This document shows, one piece after another, positions 1 to 7,029 of a DNA stretch of 19,623 nucleotides; position 1 is the stretch's first letter, and every line of letters starts with the position of its first letter. The notes under the pieces are model-generated. The model saw nothing but the letters and a program-made list of their open reading frames with translations. It made no database searches and was not told the origin of the DNA. A program made the position numbers and the translations under genes. The DNA is from Sphingomonas sp. UBA4766 (GTDB taxonomy: Bacteria > Pseudomonadota > Alphaproteobacteria > Sphingomonadales > Sphingomonadaceae): positions 1-19,623 of the forward strand of contig DHHS01000172.1 of the NCBI GenBank assembly GCA_002403415.1, read 5' to 3'.

Positions 1-528
1 GCGCACATCATATTCCCAATTGTCGCGCGCGGCCCCGCGATAGAAGTCGGCGGACTTGCGACCGAGATAGCTTTGCTGCCAGATTATCCCGCGCATGCCG
101 CGATCGTCGATCACCCATGACGATGCTGTCGGCTCCATTCCGAGCCGTAACGATCTATCGTGCATCGGCGTTATCGTCAGCCGCTTCACGATCGGTGATG
201 TGCGCGTGTCCGGCTTGTCCGGCCGGATCCGCACCCTGAAGCGCGCGGCATAACGGATGAGGTCGCGGTCGAGCTCAGCGAGTTCCTGCATCAGCCGCCG
301 GGCGGCGGCGCGATCCTCGAGGGCCATCTGCACCTCCACCGCCTTTTCATGGCGCTTGATCTTCGCCTGTTTGCGCGCCTCGTCCCGCGCCTGTTTCATA
401 ACGATCCGGCAGGTCTTCGGAGTTGCAGGGATGCAACTGCCGTCCGGCAGGACGACATAGAACTCGTGTGGGGGCGGGGGTGGGACAGGGCTGGCGGAGC
501 CACCCGAATTCGCGGCACGCGAATTCAT
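1..528 (-). CDS. Unknown protein, C-terminus cut by the window edge
   Basis: The reading frame is open from an ATG at 528 down to base 1 (176 codons, no stop reached). The start has a G-rich ribosome-binding stretch about 7 bases upstream, and the ATG overlaps the stop of the preceding gene in an ATGA tetranucleotide. The N-terminus has a run of five prolines (about residues 13-17). A Lys/Arg/Glu-rich, probably coiled-coil stretch follows at about residues 45-85 and includes KQARDEARKQAKIKRHEKA. After it comes a more globular part rich in Arg with several Trp and Tyr. I do not recognise the family. The translational coupling suggests it works with the small protein encoded just upstream. Confidence 0.7.
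   Translation of the reverse strand, partial: MNSRAANSGGSASPVPPPPPHEFYVVLPDGSCIPATPKTCRIVMKQARDEARKQAKIKRHEKAVEVQMALEDRAAARRLMQELAELDRDLIRYAARFRVRIRPDKPDTRTSPIVKRLTITPMHDRSLRLGMEPTASSWVIDDRGMRGIIWQQSYLGRKSADFYRGAARDNWEYDVR
506..526. repeat. Perfect 9-bp inverted repeat over the start of the leftward gene
   Basis: The arms GAATTCGCG (506-514) and CGCGAATTC (518-526) are exact reverse complements separated by three bases. The right arm ends on the last base of the start codon of the leftward gene that begins at 528. In the mRNA this could form a 9-bp stem-loop covering the first codons and the ATG edge. In DNA it could be an operator. Neither role is shown by the sequence alone, and coding constraint here is weak enough that the symmetry is unlikely to be accidental. 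Confidence 0.6.
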
Positions 529-743
529 TTAATGCGCCCCCCGCCAAACTGTCTTCCTGCCCCCTGTCTGGTTGCCTGCCCAGCAGCGCTGCCATTGACG
601 GTGTTGGGCTTCCGGTCGGTCGATCCCGCCCTTTTCCACGCCAGGGACATGCGAGGCCGATCAGGCACCGCCACAGGTCGGCCAAGAGCCAACAGCGGGA
701 ACCGTTGCAGCCTTGTAATAAGCGCATGCGCAAATGCGGACAT
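525..743 (-). CDS. Small unknown protein, first gene of the leftward pair
   Basis: A 72-codon frame begins at an ATG at 743 preceded by GGAG with an 8-base spacer. An alternative ATG at 782 would give 85 residues and a more hydrophobic start (MGILAASTFGVAAMSAFAHA), and a TTG at 929 is the longest option. I favour 743 because of the ribosome-binding site and because it puts the conserved upstream element 64 bases away, like its other copies. The stop TGA overlaps the ATG of the next gene (ATGA at 528-525), which is the best evidence that this frame is real. The protein is Arg/Gly/Ala-rich after a short hydrophobic start. Family not recognised. Confidence 0.5.
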   Translation of the reverse strand: MSAFAHALITRLQRFPLLALGRPVAVPDRPRMSLAWKRAGSTDRKPNTVNGSAAGQATRQGAGRQFGGGRIK

Positions 744-784
744 AGCAGCCACTCCGAAGGTCGAAGCAGCAAGGATGCCCATCG

Positions 785-807
785 CAAATAGACCTAGCGA
801 TGTAACC
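785..807 (-). promoter_or_regulatory. Conserved upstream element, copy A
   Basis: GGTTACATCG is followed by six bases and CTATTTG on the minus strand. It is the most diverged copy in its right half but identical in the first ten bases to copies at 4713, 5657, 7005 and 8708. The bases further upstream (TTTTCGGTC) also resemble the flank of the copy at 8708. It begins 64 bases before the ATG at 743 and points the same way as that gene. Confidence 0.75.
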
Positions 808-875
808 GACCGAAAAACCGGCACCCGCAATCGATGATGAAGAGGTGGGCGCCGCCAGAATCTGCAATGACCCGT

Positions 876-905
876 TTGGCGCCTTGCTACCCCCCACCCT
901 ATAAG
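876..905 (+). promoter_or_regulatory. Candidate promoter for the 947-3543 gene pair
   Basis: TTGGCG (876-881) and TATAAG (900-905) are separated by 18 bases, resembling a housekeeping -35/-10 pair. They lie 41 bases before the ATG at 947. The region is a divergent intergenic stretch, so a rightward promoter is expected here. This is a pattern match only. Confidence 0.4.
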
Positions 906-946
906 CTCGGGGTTGGGCCGCTTGCTCAACGACGAGCGAGGGTATC

Positions 947-1090
947 ATGCAGCAATTGCGACAGCGTACACAAGTCTATTTCGTCGGGCGCCGCACCGAC
1001 GCCAAGCGGCTCGAGAAGCAGAACATCACCAGCGTCGGCATCGGCGGCGCCTGCACGCCGGCAACGTGCGGCTGTGGAGAACGGCCGTGA
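947..1090 (+). CDS. 47-residue cysteine-containing small protein
   Basis: An ATG at 947 follows a good ribosome-binding site (GCGAGGG, about 6 bases before the start). The frame closes at TGA 1088-1090, giving 47 residues. The C-terminus carries three cysteines in CTPATCGCG (Cys36, Cys41, Cys43), a spacing that could bind a metal or a redox partner. The stop overlaps the GTG start of the large downstream gene in a GTGA tetranucleotide, so the two are probably translated together. The N-terminal half is basic (LRQRTQVYFVGRRTDAKRLEK). No family is recognised. Its short length makes it easy to miss in automated annotation. Confidence 0.6.
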   Translation: MQQLRQRTQVYFVGRRTDAKRLEKQNITSVGIGGACTPATCGCGERP

Positions 1091-3543
1091 CGACCTCTGC
1101 ACGGATCAATTCCGACTTCCGCATGGTCGCCGCTGGACTTGTCGCCAACGAAGCGGTGATCGAGCCAGGGACCATCACCGCGACCGGTCGCGCTGCGCCC
1201 AGCCAGTTCGCGATCGTCCCGCACTGTTATCCGGTGAGCTTCGCGCTCCTGCCCCATGTCGACTATCACGACGACCCCGACCGGCGGCCTGGTGGCGGCT
1301 TCATCGGTGGCCGCACCTCCAGCATCGTGCCCTATCTTCACCCAGCCGGCATCCCCGCGCCTGTGAACCTGTGCGTGAAGCTCAGGCAACTGCCCGGCTC
1401 GCTTGATGAGATCCGACGCCGGCTGCGCGGCGAGGCCGGCCTCTGGTGGGCACCGGGGGCGGTGTTCTCGTTGGCTGGATGGGAGGATGATTCAGTCGCG
1501 ATCTGGGCCGACCGGTTGCGGGAAAACGGGCCCGAGGCAATGCTGAGCATCGCACTGATGCAGGCAAAGCTTGCGTCGCGCAAGATGTGGTGGCGGGTCG
1601 CTCACGGTGTCGGCGCGCCGCCCGCCAATCTGGCGCACCTGCGGCCCCCGCTATCGACGCAGTCCGGCGCGGTTGCGGTCGCAAGGGCGCTTTTCGACGT
1701 CACGGCGATGTTGTTCCGCTTGATCCAGGCCGCAAGCGCGCGCGGTGAGAACGTTGCCACGTCCTCCGCGCCCATGCGGAAAATCAAAATCCTGATCGAG
1801 CAGTTCGTTTACTATGTCGAATATGCCGCTCGCGTTAACGATGACCGCGCCCGCAAAAAGCTTGAAAAGGCCTTTGAAGCAGCACGCACCCTGCTCGATG
1901 GGGTGGCGGTTTTCTCGGTGGCGCCAGAAGCCCTCGACGTTAGGTGGACGCGTCTTGATAGGGAACTGCAAGGCGTTAGCCTCGTTACCGCAACGCCGTT
2001 CGTTCCAAAGGACCTTGCAGCGTTCGAAACACGGGTGAACCGGTTGGACCGCTTGCCCGGCGCAGCGGTTGGAAACCGACTGCAAGCCACCGTGTGGCGA
2101 AATCACATTCGGCGCTCGCTCATTCGCCTTGCCAGTCCCGACCCCGCCGTTCGCCTCGCGAGGCTCAATCGGGTACGCGCCGACCTGATCTACAAGCTGG
2201 CAATGACGGGCCGTCTTGAACGACTTTATAGGCTGTTTCCGTGGCTTGCCGCGCCCCACGGCGCCTTTGTCGGTTGCAGTGGCGGCGCACTCGGCGCGTT
2301 TGCGTGTCTCATCGAATGCGCACGCCGAATGCAGATAGCGCGCGAGCAGTTGCGCGAGCTTGGCGATAAGCTCGACGACGAAGGGGTCAAACGCCTACGC
2401 GCTGCGAGGCGCCGGCTCACGATCCCTGTCGCCCGTGCCTTTTGGCAATCCGAGAGACGGATGGCCGTTGCTGCCGGCCGTGGTTATGTCGCCGGCATGG
2501 CGCTGGAGCACGGCGCGTTCTCGCATGCGACGGTGACGGCAATGTTCAACGGCGTATATTTCTCGCCAGATTATCCGCTAACGGCGGCCCGGTTCGGCAA
2601 GCTTGGATGGTCGCTGCCGGTTGCGCTGAAGGATCCTCGCACCATTGATGCGGTCCGCGCGGTCGAACAGCAACGACCCATCATGAAGATTAAGGATCAT
2701 GACGACGATCTGCCGAGGGCCAACGGCCTGACGCTCAAGCGTCAGCTCGCGGAGACGATCGTGTCGGTATTCGCCACGAGTTCCGCCGGCGCGAAAGCGC
2801 GGGATCGTCGCGCGCGCGCTGTCGATGCCGCAAAAAAAAGGCCCCGCAGACCGGGGAAAGACAATCACCTGACGCCAAATGGCGCGACCAATGAGCTGGT
2901 GCGCTCGATGCTTCTCTCGCTGGAGATGCCGATCGACGACCATCACCGTGATGCGATCGCTGACAATACCGTGCTGTCCACTATTCTGACCGGCGAAGCG
3001 GCGAGGGCCGACGCAGAGCAGCACAAGGCTACCTCCGCCGCAAAAGACTGCGAAGTCGGCGATGCCGGTCAAGGTGTTCGGCGCGATGCGGTCAACGAAC
3101 GATCGATGAAGGACGATCGATACGCGACACTGCGTAAACTCAGTCACGACAGCGGTCGCTGGCCGGAGCCAAGCAAGGGGCAACGAGCTCAAATACACGG
3201 CGACGATGAGCTTGAGGACATCCTGCTTGGGCGTGCCGATCTTTGGGGATTGACCCCAGTCGGCGCGCTGCCGCTGCCCATTTCTTGGTTCGCACCGCTC
3301 ATCGATCGGGAGCGGGTACACTGGATCGCCAACGGGGCCCCCGTCGTTCACGCGCCGCCAGGCTCCGCCGCCCAGCGCGACGGCATCGCGCTTGAGGTCG
3401 CGCGCGCCCATGCCTGGGCACCGCTTCTTTACAGCAAGATGCTGTTGACGCCGCACAGTGTCGACATCGCATGCGCGCTGTTCACGGGACGCTCCCCGAT
3501 CACCGCTGATCTGGCGCTGGCCTATTCCGTCCAATGGAAGTAG
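1087..3543 (+). CDS. Large protein of unknown function (818 residues)
   Basis: The open frame actually extends upstream to 913, but I place the start at GTG 1087. That codon overlaps the stop of the 47-residue gene (GTGA), and the upstream codons read as out-of-frame translation of that gene. The N-terminal part (about residues 1-110) is rich in Gly, Pro and His. It is followed by a largely helical-looking region with basic Arg/Leu-rich stretches, and a Gly-rich hydrophobic segment (FVGCSGGALGAFACLIEC) near residues 394-411. The stretch around residues 570-720 is hydrophilic and looks like a flexible linker. A final hydrophobic domain (ALPLPISWFAPLIDRERVHWI) follows at about 720-818. I recognise no catalytic motif and assign no function. 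It is the largest gene on the accessory side. Confidence 0.8.
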   Translation: MTTSARINSDFRMVAAGLVANEAVIEPGTITATGRAAPSQFAIVPHCYPVSFALLPHVDYHDDPDRRPGGGFIGGRTSSIVPYLHPAGIPAPVNLCVKLRQLPGSLDEIRRRLRGEAGLWWAPGAVFSLAGWEDDSVAIWADRLRENGPEAMLSIALMQAKLASRKMWWRVAHGVGAPPANLAHLRPPLSTQSGAVAVARALFDVTAMLFRLIQAASARGENVATSSAPMRKIKILIEQFVYYVEYAARVNDDRARKKLEKAFEAARTLLDGVAVFSVAPEALDVRWTRLDRELQGVSLVTATPFVPKDLAAFETRVNRLDRLPGAAVGNRLQATVWRNHIRRSLIRLASPDPAVRLARLNRVRADLIYKLAMTGRLERLYRLFPWLAAPHGAFVGCSGGALGAFACLIECARRMQIAREQLRELGDKLDDEGVKRLRAARRRLTIPVARAFWQSERRMAVAAGRGYVAGMALEHGAFSHATVTAMFNGVYFSPDYPLTAARFGKLGWSLPVALKDPRTIDAVRAVEQQRPIMKIKDHDDDLPRANGLTLKRQLAETIVSVFATSSAGAKARDRRARAVDAAKKRPRRPGKDNHLTPNGATNELVRSMLLSLEMPIDDHHRDAIADNTVLSTILTGEAARADAEQHKATSAAKDCEVGDAGQGVRRDAVNERSMKDDRYATLRKLSHDSGRWPEPSKGQRAQIHGDDELEDILLGRADLWGLTPVGALPLPISWFAPLIDRERVHWIANGAPVVHAPPGSAAQRDGIALEVARAHAWAPLLYSKMLLTPHSVDIACALFTGRSPITADLALAYSVQWK

Positions 3544-3808
3544 CCCAGACCTGGCCAGGGTTAATTGAAAGGTGCAAAAGCCACGCGCTGTCGGCGCTTT
3601 GATATTGCGGCTGTCCATAAGGCGCGATGGACATGATGCACGATCGGAAATCCCGGCTGGCCATGGCTGCCGACATGACCGACCTTGCGTAGGACTGGTC
3701 AGACGTTGTGCCGGACATGGATGCGATGGCCCGCCCGCCGACACGGTTCGGACCTTACAGAAGGCACATCGCCTATGCTAAACACACCGCACCGGAAAGG
3801 AACCGGAC
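3544..3808. other. Intergenic stretch without a clear gene
   Basis: This covers 265 bases between the large gene and the antitoxin gene. No frame here is convincing. A short reading frame from an ATG at 3627 meets a TAG after 21 codons and reopens in the same frame beyond it, which may be a decayed small gene. TATGCT at 3774-3779 could be a -10 element for the antitoxin operon, but no convincing -35 partner was found. The conserved upstream element is not present. Confidence 0.4.
3792..3806 (+). promoter_or_regulatory. Shine-Dalgarno hairpin before the antitoxin gene
   Basis: CCGG (3792-3795) and CCGG (3803-3806) are complementary arms around the 7-base loop AAAGGAA, which contains the ribosome-binding site. 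The start codon begins two bases after the stem. The same loop with different complementary arms precedes the methyltransferase gene at 4752-4768. Presentation of the binding site in a loop may expose or tune it. Confidence 0.45.
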
Positions 3809-4033
3809 ATGGAGCTGCTTACCCTGCATGACATACTCGCCGCCTGGCAACAGGACCGCGTCGATTATCGCGAGGCAATGCGTATTGCCCGGATCGACAC
3901 CCTCGACGAACTCTATGAGGCAGCCTCACTCAGCGGTGTGGCGATCAGAAGCAGGTTGTACGATTTCGAGGATCATCAGGCCGATTTTATCGCTGATCTC
4001 ATCCGGGGGCAGGCCAGACTCCGAGCCGCATGA
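3809..4033 (+). CDS. Putative antitoxin of a PIN-type toxin-antitoxin pair
   Basis: The 74-residue protein starts at ATG 3809 behind the strong ribosome-binding site GGAAAGGAA. Its stop overlaps the start of the PIN-domain gene (ATGA, 4030-4033), the common order of antitoxin first, toxin second. It is acidic and appears helical, with a helix-turn-like stretch (YREAMRIARIDTLDELYEAA) that could bind DNA or the toxin. The family resembles small antitoxins paired with DUF3368-type PIN proteins, but I cannot name it. Its role would be to neutralise the toxin and repress its own operon. That is inferred from context. Confidence 0.68.
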   Translation: MELLTLHDILAAWQQDRVDYREAMRIARIDTLDELYEAASLSGVAIRSRLYDFEDHQADFIADLIRGQARLRAA

Positions 4034-4671
4034 CCCGTACCGTCGATCTCGTTATTCCCGACAGCGGGCCACTTATCAGCCTCGCGCATGCGAGGCGGTT
4101 GGATCTCGTGCTCGTCTTCGATCGGCCCGTTGTCATCCCTGACATCGTGAAGCTCGAGTGCCTGAAAAAGCCGGGGTCCCCGGACCACGACGTTCTCGCC
4201 GATTGGTTCACCAGGATGAGCAACAGCATCCGGATCGAGAACACCGGAATGGGCGGCGTCTACCAAGCGGCCTTGGAACGAGAACGCAGCGGTGAGGAGC
4301 CTCGCGCGACCTCCGGTTATGGCGACGCAGCGCTCGCTTATATGCTGAGGCGCCTCGACCTCATCGCCGGCGCTGACGCGATCCCTTTGGTCCTGCTGGA
4401 GGACAGCAAAGCGACACGATCGCTCCAGCGTTATGACCGAGCCCACATCCTGTCGACACGGACGTGGCTCTACAGCCTCGAGCGAGCGCAGGTGATCCCA
4501 AGCGCGGATCAGATCATCGCGCAGATGAAACACGCCGGCCGCGACCTTTCGACGGTTCAGGTCGATCGTCCTGGGCAGGACGACCCTTTCGCCTCCGGCT
4601 GGCTGCGCCATATCGCGAGCAAGGAGCCTGGTATCGCCAAGCCCGACCCTGACGACCAGATCAAGAAATGA
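4030..4671 (+). CDS. PIN-domain protein, putative toxin ribonuclease
   Basis: The 213-residue product starts with IPDSGPLISLAHARRLDLV, typical of PIN domains of the DUF3368 type. The expected acidic metal-binding residues are visible: Asp11, Glu43 (PDIVKLEC), Asp99 (GYGDAALAY) and the Glu124-Asp125 pair in LLEDSKA. PIN toxins cleave RNA using Mg2+ or Mn2+ held by these residues. The gene overlaps the small upstream gene by four bases, so the two probably form a type II toxin-antitoxin pair. The protein is longer than the usual 130-160 residues, with about 60 extra C-terminal residues rich in Asp, Pro and Lys. The RNA target cannot be predicted. A non-toxin PIN nuclease is the alternative. Confidence 0.75.
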   Translation: MTRTVDLVIPDSGPLISLAHARRLDLVLVFDRPVVIPDIVKLECLKKPGSPDHDVLADWFTRMSNSIRIENTGMGGVYQAALERERSGEEPRATSGYGDAALAYMLRRLDLIAGADAIPLVLLEDSKATRSLQRYDRAHILSTRTWLYSLERAQVIPSADQIIAQMKHAGRDLSTVQVDRPGQDDPFASGWLRHIASKEPGIAKPDPDDQIKK

Positions 4672-4712
4672 TCGCTGTCGGATTTTCAATCTGGGCCACT
4701 GCCCATTCGTCT

Positions 4713-4735
4713 GGTTACATCGTCACTTCGGTTTT
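4713..4735 (+). promoter_or_regulatory. Conserved upstream element, copy B (before the methyltransferase)
   Basis: GGTTACATCG, six bases, CGGTTTT. It begins 56 bases before the ATG at 4769, in the 97-base gap after the PIN gene, and points toward the methyltransferase gene. Confidence 0.8.
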
Positions 4736-4751
4736 CCCAAGCCAGTCTGCC

Positions 4752-4768
4752 CGTCGAAAGGAACGACG
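4752..4768 (+). promoter_or_regulatory. Shine-Dalgarno hairpin before the methyltransferase gene
   Basis: CGTCG (4752-4756) and CGACG (4764-4768) are complementary arms around the loop AAAGGAA, and the ATG follows directly at 4769. The loop is identical to that of the hairpin before the antitoxin gene at 3792-3806, while the arms differ in sequence but keep pairing. Confidence 0.5.
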
Positions 4769-5551
4769 ATGCAGAACGATGTCAAATATGATCAATATTA
4801 TACCAATGAGGCGGTCGCCGCAGATTGTTACAGGGTCTTCTGTGAGCATTTCAATCCGATCTTCTGCAAGATGGTTGAGCCGAGCGCTGGCACAGGCTCG
4901 TTTTTCAAACTGCTGCCAAGCCGCAGCTTAGGATATGATGTCGAGCCAAAACATCCCGGCATCCGACAAGCGGACTTTCTCACCGTCGAAATCAGGAGTG
5001 AATGGAAAGTCGCGGTCATCGGGAACCCGCCGTTCGGCAAAAACGCCAGCATGGCTGTCCGCTTCTTCAATCATGCCGCACGCGAGGCGAGGATCATTGC
5101 GATGATCGTCCCACGGACGTTCCGAAAGGCGAAAATTCAGAATCGTCTAGATCGCAATTTTCATCTGGTCCGCGAGGTCGCGGTCCCTAAAAATGCCTTC
5201 GTATTTCGCAACAGACGCTACGATGTGCCCACCATCTTTCAGATCTGGGAACGCCGCCCCGAACCCCGGGCCCGTGTGCTTGTCGAGACCACGCATCCCG
5301 ATTTTGCGTTCACCTCGCGGGATGATGCCAATTTCGCCATACGGCGTATCGGGGCGCGGGCCGGCCGGATTGTTTCCCTCGACGGCGCCAACCCATCGAC
5401 TCATTACTTCATTCGCGGCGACGTCGAGGCGATCATGAGGCAACTCGACTTCGCCAGTGCGGCGGCAAATGTGGCCGGCATCCCAAGTCTATCCAAATCG
5501 GAGATCATCGCGCTCTATAAAGAATGGATCAAAAATCACAATGGGCTGTGA
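4769..5551 (+). CDS. Solitary adenine-type DNA methyltransferase
   Basis: The 260-residue protein carries the S-adenosylmethionine-binding motif EPSAGTG (residues 37-43) followed by the catalytic motif NPPFG (86-90), the order seen in N6-adenine (amino) methyltransferases. The N-terminal DQYYT resembles the QxYT stretch of related enzymes. It would transfer a methyl group to an adenine in DNA. At this length there is little room for a large target-recognition domain. No restriction endonuclease gene lies next to it, so it is an orphan, perhaps used for self-protection or anti-restriction by the element (inferred). The start at 4769 is supported by AAAGGA in a small hairpin loop. The conserved upstream element (copy B) precedes it. 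A protein or RNA methyltransferase is less likely given NPPF. Confidence 0.82.
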   Translation: MQNDVKYDQYYTNEAVAADCYRVFCEHFNPIFCKMVEPSAGTGSFFKLLPSRSLGYDVEPKHPGIRQADFLTVEIRSEWKVAVIGNPPFGKNASMAVRFFNHAAREARIIAMIVPRTFRKAKIQNRLDRNFHLVREVAVPKNAFVFRNRRYDVPTIFQIWERRPEPRARVLVETTHPDFAFTSRDDANFAIRRIGARAGRIVSLDGANPSTHYFIRGDVEAIMRQLDFASAAANVAGIPSLSKSEIIALYKEWIKNHNGL

Positions 5552-5560
5552 TCCTTGTTC

Positions 5561-5634
5561 AACGGGTGCGTTGATTAAGGTTCGACCGACTGTCGAGACC
5601 CGGTGGTCACGCTCGACGTAGCACCCGCCCCGTT
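5561..5634 (+). other. Possible structured RNA or leader between the methyltransferase and the next gene
   Basis: Two nested helices can be drawn. CGGGTGC (5563-5569) pairs perfectly with GCACCCG (5621-5627). Inside it, bases 5579-5586 pair with 5592-5600 through 8 base pairs with one bulged G and a 5-base loop. There is no T-tract after it, so it is not a classical intrinsic terminator. It lies directly upstream of copy C of the conserved element. Pairing was found by eye only. Confidence 0.3.
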
Positions 5635-5656
5635 CAAGCCGGCAGAATAATCTCGC

Positions 5657-5679
5657 GGTTACATCGTTGCCATCGTTTT
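5657..5679 (+). promoter_or_regulatory. Conserved upstream element, copy C
   Basis: GGTTACATCG, six bases, TCGTTTT. It begins 53 bases before the ATG at 5710 and points toward the 5710-6872 gene pair. Confidence 0.78.
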
Positions 5680-5709
5680 CTCCCGCCATGCCCGTCTCAG
5701 GAGGCGAGC

Positions 5710-6582
5710 ATGGCGACTGACGATCCCCCCCACACCTACCACGAGTTGATCACCGCGATCGATCATGAGATCGCGGCACACCGAGCAACCCTGCCCGAGC
5801 ACCATGCCCGGATCACGGCCCTTGAGGCCGAGCAGGCGACTTTTAACCGACATCCCAACTACACCGCCTATTGCCACGGTGGCGTGGTGGCAGTCGGCGG
5901 AATGGGGCGCGCGCATATCTTGGCCCATTTGGGCTTTTATCTGCTTCCCTACCCTCATGCGATCAGTCGGCTTGCGGAGGCTCGAGAGGCAAGCGATGAT
6001 GATTGCCTGATCCGTGCCCTTCGTGTCGCCTGCGAAAGCGACGCAGCGCTCGAGGTCAGCGGGTTCGCCTGGGCAGACGGGCAAGGACTGCTCAAGCGCG
6101 GGATCGTTGATCCTTTCTGGATAAAGCGTCCGCTATTCGGCCTGGGGCAGCCTGCCAAGGCCAATGGGCTAACGCCCGACCAGGCCCCAGCGCATCGCGG
6201 CCTCTATACGCTGTCCCCGGCCGAACTGATGGGGCGATTTGCGGCCGTTGCGACTTCGCCGGTCGACACGTTTGGCAACCTGCTGGGTGCGGTGATCGAC
6301 GCGGGCGGACCCCTGCTCGATGCGTTGGGCCGGGAGGCGACCGAGCGTGACGCCGCCGAGCGCTATGAGGCCGATGGCGCCAGCTTTGCCGCGCATCAGC
6401 GTGCCAATGGCGATCGCCACTGGCGATGGAAGCCGCCCCTGTCGGGCCAGGGGCATCTCGCGGCCACCACCGCCCGCGTTCGCGGCGTCGAGATGCCGGC
6501 CGAGCGTACGCGAGGTCATGCTGCAAACTGGCTCGACGAGCATGGCGCTAATCCCAGATTCCGCGACGGAGACAAAGAATGA
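5710..6582 (+). CDS. Hypothetical protein (290 residues)
   Basis: The start at ATG 5710 has a near-perfect AGGAGG ribosome-binding site. The N-terminal 45 residues are predicted helical (HELITAIDHEIAAHRATLPEHHARITALEAEQ), perhaps a coiled coil. A Gly-rich segment (GGVVAVGGMGRAHILAHLGFYLLPYP) follows near residues 58-82, and the rest is mixed. The C-terminus is Arg- and Asp-rich. No known motif was recognised. The stop overlaps the start of the next gene (ATGA, 6579-6582), so both are likely one operon under the conserved element copy C. Confidence 0.75.
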   Translation: MATDDPPHTYHELITAIDHEIAAHRATLPEHHARITALEAEQATFNRHPNYTAYCHGGVVAVGGMGRAHILAHLGFYLLPYPHAISRLAEAREASDDDCLIRALRVACESDAALEVSGFAWADGQGLLKRGIVDPFWIKRPLFGLGQPAKANGLTPDQAPAHRGLYTLSPAELMGRFAAVATSPVDTFGNLLGAVIDAGGPLLDALGREATERDAAERYEADGASFAAHQRANGDRHWRWKPPLSGQGHLAATTARVRGVEMPAERTRGHAANWLDEHGANPRFRDGDKE

Positions 6583-6872
6583 CCCGGCTCGTGATCGAGA
6601 TCGACGGTCAGGAGACCATCGTCACCGACATCACGCCGTACCGCGCCGAGCGCGACGAAATCATCGGCAAGCTGTCGGCGATTTATGAAGGCTTCGACAA
6701 AGGGCCGGTCAGCGCGCTCTACGGCCGCGAAGCGGAGATCGTCGAGCTGCTCAACCGCCATGCATTGATGCAGTACGTGATCGAGTCGTTCGAAAAAGAG
6801 AGCGTGCGCCGTGCCAACCTCCTCGCGGGCTGGGAGCTGGTCAAGAAGCACAGCGCCGGAGGTGGCACATGA
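6579..6872 (+). CDS. Small hypothetical protein (97 residues), second gene of the pair
   Basis: It starts at ATG 6579 in a 4-base overlap with the preceding stop. The 97-residue protein is acidic and helical-looking (REAEIVELLNRHALMQYVIESFEKESVRRANLLAGWELVKK), with a short beta-like N-terminus (MTRLVIEIDGQETIVTDITPYR). No family is recognised. Because it is tightly coupled to the 290-residue gene, the two products probably act together. Confidence 0.72.
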   Translation: MTRLVIEIDGQETIVTDITPYRAERDEIIGKLSAIYEGFDKGPVSALYGREAEIVELLNRHALMQYVIESFEKESVRRANLLAGWELVKKHSAGGGT

Positions 6873-7004
6873 CGATGGATCGTGCCGACGGGCGATATTT
6901 CCCCCCGCCTGCAATGGCGGATGATTCGAACAGGAACGGCCCCGCGTCCGGCTGGCCGACCAACCGCCGCGGCCGTGTCATCTTCTCTGGCGGTTGGTCG
7001 CTGC

Positions 7005-7027
7005 GGTTACATCGCGTCGGCGATTTT
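7005..7027 (+). promoter_or_regulatory. Conserved upstream element, copy D (before the ParB-like gene)
   Basis: GGTTACATCG, six bases, CGATTTT. It begins 70 bases before the ATG at 7075, in the 202-base gap following the 97-residue gene, and points toward the ParB-like gene. Confidence 0.8.
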
Positions 7028-7029
7028 TC

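Noticed and set aside
3579..3603. An intrinsic terminator after the 818-residue gene (AAAGC and GCTTT arms).
   Set aside because: The stem is interrupted and AT-rich at its base, and no T-tract follows.
2578..3744. A 388-residue frame on the minus strand opposite the 818-residue gene.
   Set aside because: It is a mirror frame of a high-GC gene: Arg/Gly/Pro-rich, with no start signal and crossing the end of the plus-strand gene.
3627..3808. A small gene interrupted by an in-frame TAG.
   Set aside because: Only 21 codons precede the stop and no family is recognised on either side of it. There is no ground for stop-codon readthrough.
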